A stretch of DNA of 64,000 nucleotides, taken from contig JAWUZG010000036.1 of assembly GCA_036785705.1 (NCBI GenBank), forward strand, positions 16,239,501 through 16,303,500, in the 5' to 3' direction. Source of the DNA: Acanthornis magna (lineage: Eukaryota; Chordata; Aves; Passeriformes; Acanthizidae). The notes beneath the pieces are model-generated. The model worked only from the letters and a program-made list of their open reading frames with translations, ran no database searches and was not told where the DNA came from. Positions 24,101 to 36,700 of this stretch are shown here, one piece after another. Within the stretch, counting starts at the first letter, position 1. Every line of letters starts with the position of its first letter. The translations under genes and the position numbers were made by a program.

Positions 24101-27100
24101 TGACAAATTACATGAAACTTTAATAGCTATGGAATGTCTTTATAAATGTACTTGGCTACAGCTGGACTTTATAATGTACTTAGAATGGGAGATTAAAATC
24201 TTTTAAGAGTTATTTTTGCTCTTCAGTGTATCATGTGGGAAGCAAATATAGTTAAATTACATCCAGAAAGATCATTTGTTTGAAGGACCAGTATCATGTT
24301 TATTGAAAAACTGAAGAAACATAACTTACCGTAAGAATTTCTGTTAATGGATAAGGACAGAAACTAGGTAGCATGAGCTTAGGCACAGACCAAGGACTAA
24401 GACTGAATTTAAGGATCCTGACTGAAAAAATGGTTAGCAAACAACTCTTAAGTTGACATAAATAACAGGGAAAAAAATCCCCACCAAACAAAAAAGGTGC
24501 CCAGTAAAAGTCATGATCTGCACAAGCCTTGATCTAAAGAATTAATGGAACAAGAAATTAATGAAATAACAAAGAGTTGGGTAAATGCCTCAGTCAAGAA
24601 GATTATAGCAGCCAATACTCATCAACTCGTTTTTAATAAAAAATGGCAATAGCCTGCTAATAATTTCAATAAGAGGTTATAGATAAGGGATCTCTGCAGA
24701 TCAGAATGGCTTATGCCTGTGCAGATCTGCAAATTCACACACACACAAAATCACAGTTGGTGGGAAATTTATTTTTATTTTCTAGCCATTTTCCACTGCA
24801 CTAGACTTTGACATTTTTGAAAGAAGGGCCTCATCCTGTTCACACCATGCAGAGCTTGACACCTTCAGTGTGACTGAGGTACCTCAACCAAGATAGAGGC
24901 CAGACAAGGCAGCACAGGAGTGGACAAGCAAAAACACTGTTCCGATGACGATGGCCCACATTAAGTATCATGGCCCTCCTGACAGTTCTGTTCTTAACCA
25001 ACATCATTCTTTAGGGATGATCCAGAAAAGAACATCATATCAGGACAGAACAACCATATCTAGTGTCTAATGTACCTTCAGAAGATGACTATGTCTGCCT
25101 GAGGACTCCCTGGACAACCTTTGAGGCAGTTACTCATTTCTATTTCTGCATGAGCAGCATGGTCAGGTTACTTAAATAGGGCTGCTCCATTTTCATGTAT
25201 AAAGCTACAGGATCTAAATAATGCCTGCACTGGGTGGGCTGAACTCCCAGCCAAAATGCGAGCATGTGGGTTTCTTTTCTGTGAGTTTTGAAGTTCATAT
25301 ATCATACATATTGCAGAGTCCTTGTTTCAAAAATGTGTGGTAGGGATAAAGTTGATAATATTATTCTGGGACTGCTCTAGTAAAAACAATTAAAAACAAA
25401 GAACATCACTAGTTAAGGCTCTTTGTTGTGCTCACAGCACATCTGAGAGAACAGGACGTCCTCTCTGCCGCTCAGTATCCTCCAGAACAGCCACCAGTTA
25501 CAAATACATTTATCAAGCAAAGAAACAGTTACGACAGGATGCAAGTTCTTAAACACAAAACCACCTTTGCAAGTGGACCCTAAAGCTGCTGCTCCATTTT
25601 ACTTGAACCCAGCATACATGTGCCTCCCAGCTCCCCATTCCTGTGGCATTCTCCACATAGGAAGCTGCTCAGTGTCTGCCAGCTTTCCCTAGTATCTCCA
25701 TATGGACATGCAGCAGGGAAAGAATGACACTTTTATAACTTGGTTTTTCATTTATGATCTCTGTGATGGATGCCCCTGTGATGGAGTTACCCAGGTAGGA
25801 GACATCTCAGGTGTATCCAAATTCCTGTGCTGAAGAAGTTCTTCTGCACCAAGTGAAGTACAGTGAGAGTATGGACACTTCTAGCCTCAAATGCATGGGG
25901 TCAGATGCTTTTCACTGATGTTTAAACTACCACCTTTTGTGCTGAGGAAAACATAGTTCGTTATTGTGGCTCAGCTGACGCACATGACCTTGTTCCTTGC
26001 AAGGACTGAGATCTGTGTCTGAATCCTGATTGGGCAGATCATAACCTCAAACTGCCTAAATGTCTGAGATGAGGCTTTATTGATTTCCTCTCACGCAGCA
26101 GCCGTACAGCTGGAGCAAAGTGACAGCATTCTGTGCAACTGGCTGCACAGGAGCTCTGGGTGATGGCACTGTTACCTCCTCACAACACTGAGGAGCCAGC
26201 TGAGAGCCAACTGCTGGTTTTGTGCTCGCTCTTGACACATAGCACGCGTTAGTTTTGTGGGCCAGCAGCAAATTTTCTTTAAAACACCTTGCAGGACAGA
26301 GCTATGGGTGCAAGCACTGATGCTGCTCTTGCAAATTCCTGTCTTGTCCTAAGCTCAAAGTGCTGGGCTCCCATTTTCACCCGTCATAATACTTAACAGA
26401 AGGCTGTTGGTTCTCCAGGATTTTCTCCATGAACTCTTCAGATGCAACATGCACATTGGTACACACGGGAGACTACTTTACAAGCCTTTTCTGAATCTGT
26501 GCTTGTCCCTTCTGAACATCTGGTCAAGAGATTCACTGGAAACTTCCCAGGTGTTCAGGCACTGCAAGCACTGGACACACACATGTATCATTAGGATAAA
26601 CATTGCCTGTAAAAAAAATCTCACTTTTGCCTGCACTAGTTCAGTCCAATTAATCTCATCCCAGGACAAAATTTCCAGTACTTATGTGACTTTTTGATCC
26701 AATGCCAGTTCCCTGTTTGTCATGTCTTCATGCTTCAAAACAACCAGCTGAGCTCCTTTTACTGATGATATCTTTCTTCGCTGATCTTCTACACAAACTA
26801 AGCCTGCAAGCCCTGCTTTCTCTCAGTCCAGGAGAATGTTCACTGTCCCAGAAACAGTGGTCCTGTCGGTCTCTAGTTATCCCTGTATGCTGTAGCACTT
26901 CCATCTCCCCAGTTACAAAATTTCAGTGAAGCACCAACAGCTATAGGTGCACTTATTACAGCCAGAGTTTTCAAGCATCCAATGGCTGTGATATCTCCTC
27001 CATGAGACACCTGCAAGAAACACCAGGTCACAGGGCAACCAAAGCTGATCCTGCCTTCACAAGTACTTCACAGGGAATACACCCAATGCAGCTGCCTCCT

Positions 27101-27171
27101 TACAGGCAGACATTCACAGAACCGCCGTGACTCTTGTTCCCAGCTATGCAGGAGATATGTGCAAGACCTAC

Positions 27172-28294
27172 TGTCGTGGGTTTGAACCAGGCCAAATACC
27201 AGGCACCTATGACATCTGCTCTCTCTGCTCTCTCCTGTCGTAGCTGTGCAGAGGAGAGGGGAAAAAAACTAACACAAACACACTGGACTCGTGAGTTGAG
27301 ATAAGGAATTGATGGAGAAAAGCACTGAGAAAAAGGGTAAACAGACTGGAAACTTAAAGTTGCAAAGTGATTTATTAACCTAACAGAGCTGGAGGATAAA
27401 TGAGAGGTAAAAATAAGCTCTTAAGACACCGTTTCTTTGCTCACCCCCCTTCCCTATTAAGGCACCATTTCTCAGCTCACTCCCCTCCCTCCGTCCAACC
27501 AGCAGATCTGGGGGGGGAGGCAGGGTATGGGGGTTCTCCTTTGGTCAGTTCATTAGGGAGAAGTGTCCTCTACTTAGCCATGGGGTTCCTCCCACGAGAG
27601 ACAGTCCTCTGCAAACTTCTTTGGTGTGGGTCCAATCTCATGGGCAGCAAACCTGCCTGAATCTGCTGCAGCAAGGGTTCTTTTCCATAGGGTGCAGACT
27701 TCCAAGCCGAGGCCAGGCTGTTTCCGTCCCGGGAGCAAGGCATTTCTCTCTCCCGCAAGGTCTTTGCAGCTCTCAGTCTCTGGGACTCCCACTGGATCAC
27801 AGCTTCCTGCAGGCATCCACCTGCTCCTCTGGCGTGGGCACCTCCCCATAGTCTGTGGGTGGTTCTCTGCATCCCCTGGACTTCAGGGGCTGCAGGGGGA
27901 CCATCTGCTCCCTTATGGTCTTCGCCATGGCTGGCAGAGCGTTTTCAGCTCTGGTGCCTGGAGCATCTCCTCCCTCACCTTCTCCACTGACCTTGGTGCC
28001 TCCATGTTGTTCTCCCTCACATATTTTCACCTCCTCCTCCTCCTCTGGCTAAAAAGAAATGTGTGCTCACATTGTTTTGATTTCTTCTTAAATATGTTTT
28101 CACAGAGGCATAACTAACATCTCTAATTGGCCCAGGCTTGGCCAGCAGCATGTCCATCATCTTCAGAGCCATCAGAGATTGGCTCTGCTGGACATGGTGA
28201 AAAACTTCCAGAATCTTCACACAGGACACACAGGAGCCATCTTGGTACCCCACCCTACTCACTAGCAAAAACTGGGCCAAGCAAAACCAACACA
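27172..28294 (-). mobile_element. Solo LTR of an avian endogenous retrovirus
   Basis: On the + strand the block starts TGTCGTGGGTTTGAACCAGG and ends GCAAAACCAACACA, the TG...CA termini of a well-known avian LTR family, and is 1123 bp long. Read on the minus strand it has promoter-like features in order: CCAAT boxes (complement of ATTGG at 28178-28182 and 28126-28130), a TATA-like TATTTAA at about 28090, then AATAAA (complement of 27371-27376) about 200 bp before the 3' end. No primer-binding site follows the 3' end on the minus strand, and there is no partner LTR or gag/pol/env-like frame in the window. It is therefore a solo LTR left by recombination. Flanking pentamers CCTAC and CCTGT match at three of five bases, so the target duplication is eroded or misplaced. 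Frames inside it (such as 27626-28117) are not genes. Confidence 0.8.
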
Positions 28295-29119
28295 CCTGTG
28301 TATTGCACATCAGGCTTGGAGCTCATCAAGGTCCTAGCTCCTGAGCAGCTCTGTGATGGATTGTGGCTCTCCTACTGTGCCCCTGATATCTCTGTGGGGA
28401 CATTGCCTTGGGGAAATAGGTCTGGTCCTTTGCATCCCCTGCCTTGGCAATAGAAAGTGATCCTCTTGCAATGTTTCTGCATCACTTCTTGTCCCTGGCC
28501 AAAGCACAGTTCTCCAGCAAGCAGCAAAAAGACAATTATCAAGAAGGACCCAAGCAGCAGCAGGAGCTGTTCTGTGATGCCATGGGCAAGTCACCAAAAA
28601 GTCATTTCGGGAACAGCTATTTGCTCAGTGGGATGTTTTCAGTCCCTTGGGTCATGCAGTGGAAGAACCCTACCCCTCAGGGTGAGCTCAAAGGTTTTTC
28701 CTGCTCTGTAAAGGAAATACACAATGGGCTAGAGATGAGGAACGGCATACAGAAAGTTGTAGGGTTTTGTAAGCATCCTGAGTAAATAAATGTGTCACTT
28801 CCTCTTCATCTTTAAAGAGTGGAGCACTTCATGGCACCTAAGTTTGATCCACAAGAACATACAAACTAGACAGAACCTATATGTAATAAATTTATTTAAG
28901 GAAATGAGAAGCCAAGTTCCTTGACTCACATCTCTCTGTAGTAGTGTACACATTTAATGTAAAAACAGCCTCTTAAAGGTTCTTCCCTGCTTTCAGCTAG
29001 CTGAGGGATTTTCAGATCTTTTACTTCACATGTGCAATGTGCTCATTAAAAGATAGTCAAGTCCTATAAAATTAAAAAGAACTTCCAAGCCTCTGACAGT
29101 AAAAATACAGGTTCCTAAT

Positions 29120-29185
29120 GAAAAAAAAGCCAAAAACCCAAAAAACAAAAAAGTCAGGAAACAAACAAACAAGCAAGAAAAAACC
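29120..29185. repeat. A-rich low-complexity patch
   Basis: Mostly A with scattered C and G (units such as ACAA and AAAAC). No fixed period. Confidence 0.75.
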
Positions 29186-32100
29186 TGCTGAGAAGACTAA
29201 CTAAAATAGCAAAGGTTATATGTTGGTGTGACCTACCACCAGAAACATTTCTGTCATGAAGCAAAGGTTTGGTTTGTGTATGTTTACATCTCTAAAGTCT
29301 TTTGTAGCAAGTTCTATGTGGGAGTTGTCTCATTATTTACTGTGGGAAAACATCAGAGAAACACTTGAAGAGTAAGCCACAAACTGCTATTTTTGAAATT
29401 CTTGTGGTGTATTATTTCTCACTTGACATTTTCTTGAGGTACTCTTGACCTTAGGTCTGCGCAATCACTAGTCCTGTTGCTAGTCTAATGTCAATCTCCC
29501 CACATCTATACTTCTGACAATTCCCCCTTGGAGTTTTAAAAGTATTTCAAAACTTTTTTCTTTTTTTTTAAGAAATGCACATCACTTCTGTCTTGAATTT
29601 TAACTGGGTATGGAGTTCAAAATGGTACATGGATTTCATTATACCTCTGTAAATACATGCATGGTATTCATGTATGTATGGTATACATGACTGTAATGAC
29701 CACAAAATTTTCTGCTCCTAGTTAACACACTTTATGTTGGAAGAAAAAGAAAGTAAGATCTGTAATTTTATTTTGTAAATAGACATGTTTGGGTAAGCCA
29801 GGGAAGAGCTGTGGTCTTCAAAACAAGCATTAACCTGTGGGGCGAATGTTTCAAGGCCTACCAGTGTAAATCTCATGAATTCTTCTGACTGCCTCATGCC
29901 AATCATTGGATAGGAGATTTTCATGGGAAAGCAAAAAACTGTATTCTTTGTGTATTTTGTTGGCTCCACCCACATTATTTGAAGGGTGCATTACAAAGAA
30001 GAAAATCTTGAGGGCTGTCTTGTTCGGTGACATTTTCAATGGCATGCACTCACCATAGATCCTTGTGGTTAAATCCTCATCAGCCGCGCCTGGACTTGGG
30101 ATGGAAATGAAACAGCTTTGTTCCAGCTGATGACTCTATCATCTCAAGCAATGGTTTTCAGTTTCCAGATTGCTGGAAGACACAACGCTTTGTGCAACAA
30201 ACTTCACAAGAAAGTATCTGTCTGTGAAAGTAGTCAAGCTCTACGATAGCAGAGGTTAGATTAGAGAAACCCCAGGTACCAGTAGTGGTGCTACTTGTTG
30301 CCGTCTTGATGAAGACAGATTTTCAAATCATTACTGAGAAACAGTGACTTAGTAATGAAGATTACTGCAGAGATTCACGTTCCTGTCTCTTAATAAAGAA
30401 AGTGGAAAGCATCATTATATACGTAAAGGCAGAGGAGGGTCGTGCACAAACACAAGGCAGGAAAAAGCTGGAGCTGCAGTGGGACTATGCATGGGTGTGT
30501 CTGTTGTGCAAAACTCCTGTGTGTGGCTCAGTTACAGCGCAGGTTTGATCTTCCCATGATTATCTACGTTTTAATGAGGAACCTCTACAGAAGGAAAAGT
30601 GAGAGATTGTCTGTTTGCTACTCCTTTGGGAAATTACAGAAGAACAGGTCTTTGGAGAGTAAGGAGCACTTCTTTTGGATGACATATTTTCCATACATAA
30701 ATATTCAGAAGCAATTTGAGATGTAAAAGTAACAAGTGCAAATGAGTTCATTAAACTGAAGTGTCACTGAGAATTGAAGTGATGGCTCCATCCCAGTTAG
30801 AAGTAGGTCGTTACAACTGGTCTTATCCTAGGACTGAACCTGATGGGGACCTGCATTACTGCCCTCACAAAAGCCAGGGGCTGAAACTTCATTCCACGAC
30901 CCTCAAGTGTGTGCAGATGTGGTCATGCAAAAGTCAGAGACAACATGCACTGTAATTGATGTTATATTTAGCAAAAAAACACACAGTGATACAGATAATA
31001 TCAGATAATTCAGCTAATTCAGATAGTATCAGCTTTTTTTTTGTGTAAAAACAAGCAGAAGAAAAGTATATAAAATTAAACTAGATTTGCAGATTATATG
31101 GTGCTGCCACAATCTACAGAAGACTCTTTGACTGTACCTGTTGGAGGGGTTGACAGCCATTCTCTGGGAAGTGGTTTGATCACACCAAAGTTAAAACTTC
31201 CCTGTCAGGTCCTGTATCCTGTCATGTGCCTCAAGTGTGTACACAGTCATGGTACTGCTTCAGATGCAGACACACAACCATTTATTAAAGAAGGAAACTC
31301 TCCTGCAAGCACGAAGTCATACCAGCCTCAATCCAGAACAATAATTCATCCTTCAAGAACAATGACCTAAATATGCAGTTAAACTTCCTGATGTGTTCCT
31401 AATAATGCCAGTACCTGAATCATTTGTTGTTCTTCATAATTTGACAATGACTCCATGACAAGATAACGTCTGTATATGGATTACAAAACACTATATGATG
31501 ATGAACAGGAGGAACCTGACCAGATCAGCCGTATGCATGGTCTTTAATACTTTCTCAGTAATAATTGCATTTTGAGACATATCAATAAGTTGATTTTTAG
31601 TCCCTTTAACATAATACTCATAAATTTTTTAAGTGTTTTAAATCAAATTGTCATAAAGGATGCCTTGAAGATATCAACTATTGTATCAACACAGTTACCT
31701 GTCAACCAGACCCACAGACATGTCAAACAAGATTGTTGCCTTTCTTTGATAAGACCTGAATTCCATGAAAATCTAAGTAACATAAACTTTTACAATTTTT
31801 AACATGTTCATTTTAAGCTAAGTAATAAAAAAAATGAAATATGAAAATTTTCTCATCTGATAAGGTCAAAAATTAATCCAAGCTATAAATTTTCATTTTT
31901 CTAAATGCGGTTTTACTGAAATAGACATATTTCACCTAATTGCACTCCATATTTCATCTAAACATATCAGAGTGTAATTTTTACATTGAAGAACCTTGAT
32001 CTCTTTTGACCAGTTGTGAACCGAAACTCTTAGTACTAATAATTTTCTAACAAGTATGTCATCGGTATTGTCAATTGCCTTTTGAGTCCTCGCCAGGAGG

Positions 32101-33191
32101 CTGATAGCACACAGGCTGTGTAGCACAATGTTCTCAGGACGCATGCACAGCTAAGTCTTTTCATGCTATCAACACTATTTAATATGCTCTGTATGTAAAT
32201 ACAACAGGCACAAGCTTTACATGACCCACATTGGGCAGCAGTAACTAAACAGCAAGCCAGCAGAAATGAGCCAGGAACAGAAGTCCTTAATCACCCACGC
32301 AGCCCACTCCCTTTGTGTCCATGATTCTTGCCCTAAAAGTAAACTAATCCAGTGAATGTGGAGAGAGGAATGAAGTGAAATTTTGCAGTGAAGGCATAGC
32401 TCAAGAGAAGAGGAGGAAGTGGATGCTTAAAGATAAGGAGTACACAGGGACATCAGTGGCCCATGACCCATATACTGATATGTATATAGCCAGGAGAGGC
32501 GGCACAGAGCACTCACCCAGCCTTACTCCCAGGAAATGAGCCCAACATTCAGCTGGTGCTATGTTCCTGTCCCAGGGCTTCATGTCTGGGTGCATAGCGG
32601 TGCTAGAAAACTGCCCGATGTTGTCATTTACATTGTCCTTTCATGTAATTAATTTCTGGTCTTGCATTGGAACTCCTGACATTCATTAAATAATAAGAAT
32701 TTTATTTATGTCACCACTGAAGTATGTCTCTGGGTATGACAGCAAAGTAAAGGGGGTAGGAATTTAGAAAGTTACTGGAATGGCATAATGAATCACAAAA
32801 AATACATACAACCCACTATAGACATATTTTAGAGACTGATGTGCTGGGACCACTTGCTGCCACATCACAACCATCTGATTTAGGAGGAGAGTTTCCAACT
32901 TACAAGCATGAAGCAGCCTTGCAATCCTGCCCACCATCAGATGGTCGTGGGCAAACAAGTGGGACATCAGGCCCAAGTAGAAAGCTGTCAGCACAAGACC
33001 AAGGCATTGGCACACAAAAGCTTTCCCGCTCTTCTCATCATCCTTCAGTCATAGCTCGAAGTACATGGTATGGTCCAGACTTCTGCGGCCTCCAAAATCA
33101 AAATCGTTTTTTCCACTCAGTCAGGGAAACTAACACACTGGTATATTAGGAAGCAAAAGGCTGATTCCCCCTAGATAAAGGGAGATCATAC

Positions 33192-33249
33192 ACATGTATA
33201 CATATAAAGTGTATGTGTGTTTATGTGTATTATATATATATATATATAT
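33192..33249. repeat. TA/TG microsatellite
   Basis: Mixed GTATGTGT and TATATA repeats, ending in an uninterrupted (TA)n of about nine and a half units at 33231-33249. Likely polymorphic in length. Confidence 0.9.
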
Positions 33250-33686
33250 GCATAAATAGATAACTGCCCTTCACACCTTGTGGCCAGATGGGAAATATGG
33301 AAATATGTCACCAAATAATTACAGGTGCTGAGATCTGAAGGCAATTGTGGTTGTGTCTACCTAGGAATAAGCAGTGGTGACTGACCCTGAAGTTTGAGAC
33401 ACTAAACCTGTTTTGCTAGCCCCTTACCTCAGATCAATCACCTTCACAGGCCTGTGGAGCTGAACTGGTACATAATTGTTTTACCCACACATGTTTGTTT
33501 AAAAAAGAAATCTGTGAAAGAGTAACTTGCCCTTGCAAGCTTGACACCAGCTCAGGACCAGTCTGCTCCACAGCCACGTGAGGCTGGTGCAGGACATGAG
33601 GGCAATGCTCCCACTGTGCTCTATGCCTGTGACACCAGGTAGAAATGTGCTTCCCGGGCATAAGGGCAGCCAAACCAGGTGGTTCT

Positions 33687-33762
33687 GCTCGAGCAGGGAG
33701 GTTGAACCAGATGACCCACTGCCATCCCTTCCAACCTTAGCCGCTCTGTGATTCTGTGGTTC
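33687..33762 (+). mobile_element. Short CR1 LINE 3' end
   Basis: Only the terminal 3' UTR is present: CTCGAGCAGGGAGGTTGAAC, ATGACCCACTGCCATCCCTT, CCAACCTTAGCC, then CTCTGTGATTCTGTGGTTC, a diverged octamer tail. The 5' limit is uncertain because the sequence before it does not align by eye. Confidence 0.8.
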
Positions 33763-36700
33763 ACTGCGAGGGCATAGTTTGGTTATCTACCACCTTGCAA
33801 TATGAGACCTGCAGCTAACGAGGAGTGCTGGCACTTCATCGTGAAACCAGGGAGAGTGTACATACTGCCTACCTCCCACAGCACCAGAGAGGGAGCCCTG
33901 AAAAGCTGTGTGAGGCTGGGCAGAGGTTTGCTGCCCACTCCATGCGGATGTGTCTGAGAGTTCCCAACGCACAGGGCTGCAGGGACAGTCACTGGCTGCC
34001 CGGGAAGCTGTGCCCCACTGTACCATGCTGTTAAAGGCTTCTCCAGAGCCAAACCTTTGCAGCCAGTTTTGTAGACAAGCCAGGCCAGCAATGTTTATCA
34101 CAGCAACCGTAGCCTGTGCAGGGTTCTATTCTGAGTAGTTTCTGTTAGCTTTGGATTTCACATCTGTGCTAAATAAACTTTGCTGATGTGAAATAGGCGG
34201 AATCGCTGACTTACATAAGGGCATATTCATTGTCATATATCCCTGACAATAAACAACCAGGCTGCTGGCTTCAAAGGAGATGGACATGGCAACATGAACA
34301 TTGTTTCTAGTAACACTGGCTGGAAATTTTCCAGTTGATTTTCTTTTTCTTCAGAGAATATTGATCTGATAGAATAAAAAAGCCAGTAAAGAAATTATTT
34401 GGTCATTGGTTATAGTTTTCAGCAAAAAACTAATGATGTCTTTTATGTGATAGTCCCATATGATTTATGTTGCATTATGTTTTTACCTAAAAACTAAGCA
34501 ATAAAGAAGTCAAGCCTGGATGTCTTGGCCTAACCAAAATAAGACATAGGGCCCTTTTTAAAATAGAATATTTCATGTAAAGGCATTCTTAGCATTTCCA
34601 AAATTAAATACACAAAGTACTTCATTTCTAAGTAAATGACAACCTTTAGAGATTTAGATTTTGAGCAACAACAAAAGGTAGGACTAAGGTGCTGAAACTT
34701 CTTCTCATGTATATGTTTTGTTTCTGGATTGATTCCAGCCCATATAATGCAGCAAAGCTGTGGAATAAATAATTACCCACAAATATTTGAAAAAGAAGAT
34801 TAACAGGGCTTTCCCAGGGCTAGAGGAGCTGGGGCCAATGGGTCATGGGTACAAAACAGCACTTAAAACATCTTGTTTCACTATCTAGATAACAGAGGTA
34901 GCAATGGGGCAAATAATTTCTTTTCCTGTAAAAGGGAATCCTTGAGGAACAAGAACTCCCTCTCAGCACAGAGAGGGAGCACAGAGTAATGCGCAACCAT
35001 CACGGGGGGACAGGAAGACTTCAGAGTTCAGTGTAAAGCAGACCAGCAATCTCATGCTGGCCTAGTTTCCTCTTGTCCACTAAAGCATTAAAACAACCCC
35101 TTTTACTTTCTTTCTTTTGTTGTTTTTTTGTTTGTTTTCCAAAGACCACACCCCTTTTGAGGGGAGAATCCAGCCTTGGCAGAAGGAGGAATTGTTACAT
35201 AATTTCTAGGTGCTTTGAAAAATGACTGGAAGCATTGAAATAAAAATATTCTAGGGGAATTTAGACATTCTTTCACTCTGATTTTTTCCTTTGTTTGTGT
35301 GATGATCTGTTGGTTCATTCCTTAGAGCTGTGAAGACATCAAACACTCCTACACAGGTATCCAATGGAAATAAACACCTATCCTTTAGTTTCAATATCTG
35401 GTCAAATATTTCACATTATTTTATTTCATTTGAAACAGACATTGAGGACATTTAGACTCCTATGGCTCAGGCGCAGAGAAAAAATTGGTCCATAACTCCT
35501 TTTGCAGCACACTGCAAATGGAGGCCTGGTGATTGCACTCCTTGAAAGGACAGATGAAAATATTTTAGTGAGTTTAAAGAACTGTGACCCATTTGAACAA
35601 TTTTCCTTTTGCCAGTATTTTGATATTAGTGGATGTGGGAAGCTTTCCTTGGTACTATCTGGCTCCATTTTGATCTACCCAGAATTGGCTTCATCCCCCA
35701 AGTGGTATTTGCTCCATCGCTGCTCCAGAGTGAAAGAAATCCACAATCTTGAGACCCAGGCACCTCTTGAAGCAACTTAGTCTTATCTCTGCCTTTGTGT
35801 CATAGTTAATTCTCAAACACACATGCAATAATGAGTTTAATATCTACTTTTATTATGCAAATAGTTAATTTGCCTCTCTCTATTTTATCTCAGCATTGCC
35901 AATGTTGGTGGTAGGTAGCTGGCAACAGGGACCATTTCCAGAGACCATTTTACAGAGACTTGTAGCAGAACTGAAGCACCATCACTGTGGTCAGTCCCCA
36001 ATCCCCAAAAGCCCTCATCAGGGTGAAGATGCTGATGATGAAACAACATGATTAAACAAAGAAAATCCTCAATGGACTCAACACTCAAAACTATAAATGA
36101 GAAAAATATTTAGGACCTATGTGCTGAGTGACTCTGCATGTCCAAATTTGGACCTCAGTTTAAATGCCTGCACTCTCCTTAAGGAAGTGCACAAGGAAGC
36201 ACTTTTGCTTTGAGTGCCCCACATTGCTGGACATGGCACAGGCCTGGCCAAGGCCCCATCAATCCCTATGGCATAGTCCTTCCCAGAGGGACCTGGGGGG
36301 CATATTATTTCTTATTGACCAGTAATGCATCAAACTGCAACTGGATGCACCAAACCAGACAGAAGCACACCCAGGGCTGTGCCAACAGATGGTGAGATCC
36401 TAACATCCTTTGATTCTTTTCCACCCATTCTTCCCCAAAGTCTTCTAGCATCCACAATTGTGTGTCTCCTGTCAAAGCTAGCAATCTCACACTCAAGTCC
36501 AAAATACAGTACAGAAGTATCTATGGAAATCTGACTTTGTCTATCTAAAAGTTGGATATTCAAAACTGCAATTTCTGGAAATGCTGATTATGCTTTTCAT
36601 GAGATTTAATATGTACTTGAGAATTCAGGAAAGGAAATGGTAAAAAGTTAACACTCTAAAAAGAACTATAAAACAGAATGTTTCGTGGAGTGGGTCTGTA

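Larger units (their letters stand above)
17982..27171. other. Long gene-free stretch with simple repeats
   Basis: No gene can be supported across about 9 kb. It contains an A19 run (18933-18951), an A/C-rich low-complexity tract (19984-20075) and a T-rich tract (21102-21135). A hydrophobic minus-strand frame (23043-23276) and a possible regulatory block (19600-19830) are described as findings. Otherwise it is AT-rich with short frames. Confidence 0.45.
28295..33686. other. Unannotated AT-rich sequence
   Basis: No gene is supported. An A-rich low-complexity patch lies at about 29120-29185 and an AT-rich dinucleotide tract at 33192-33249. Overlapping minus-strand frames at 29718-30045 look mildly protein-like and are close to a GTGAGT, but no consistent exon can be built. 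Confidence 0.4.

Noticed and set aside
27626..28117. 163-codon + strand open frame
   Set aside because: It lies wholly inside the solo LTR and runs antisense to it. There is no domain, and GC-rich LTR sequence gives long chance frames.
29718..30045. Protein-like overlapping minus-strand frames next to a GTGAGT
   Set aside because: The two frames compete in different phases and no acceptor-donor pair encloses either of them.
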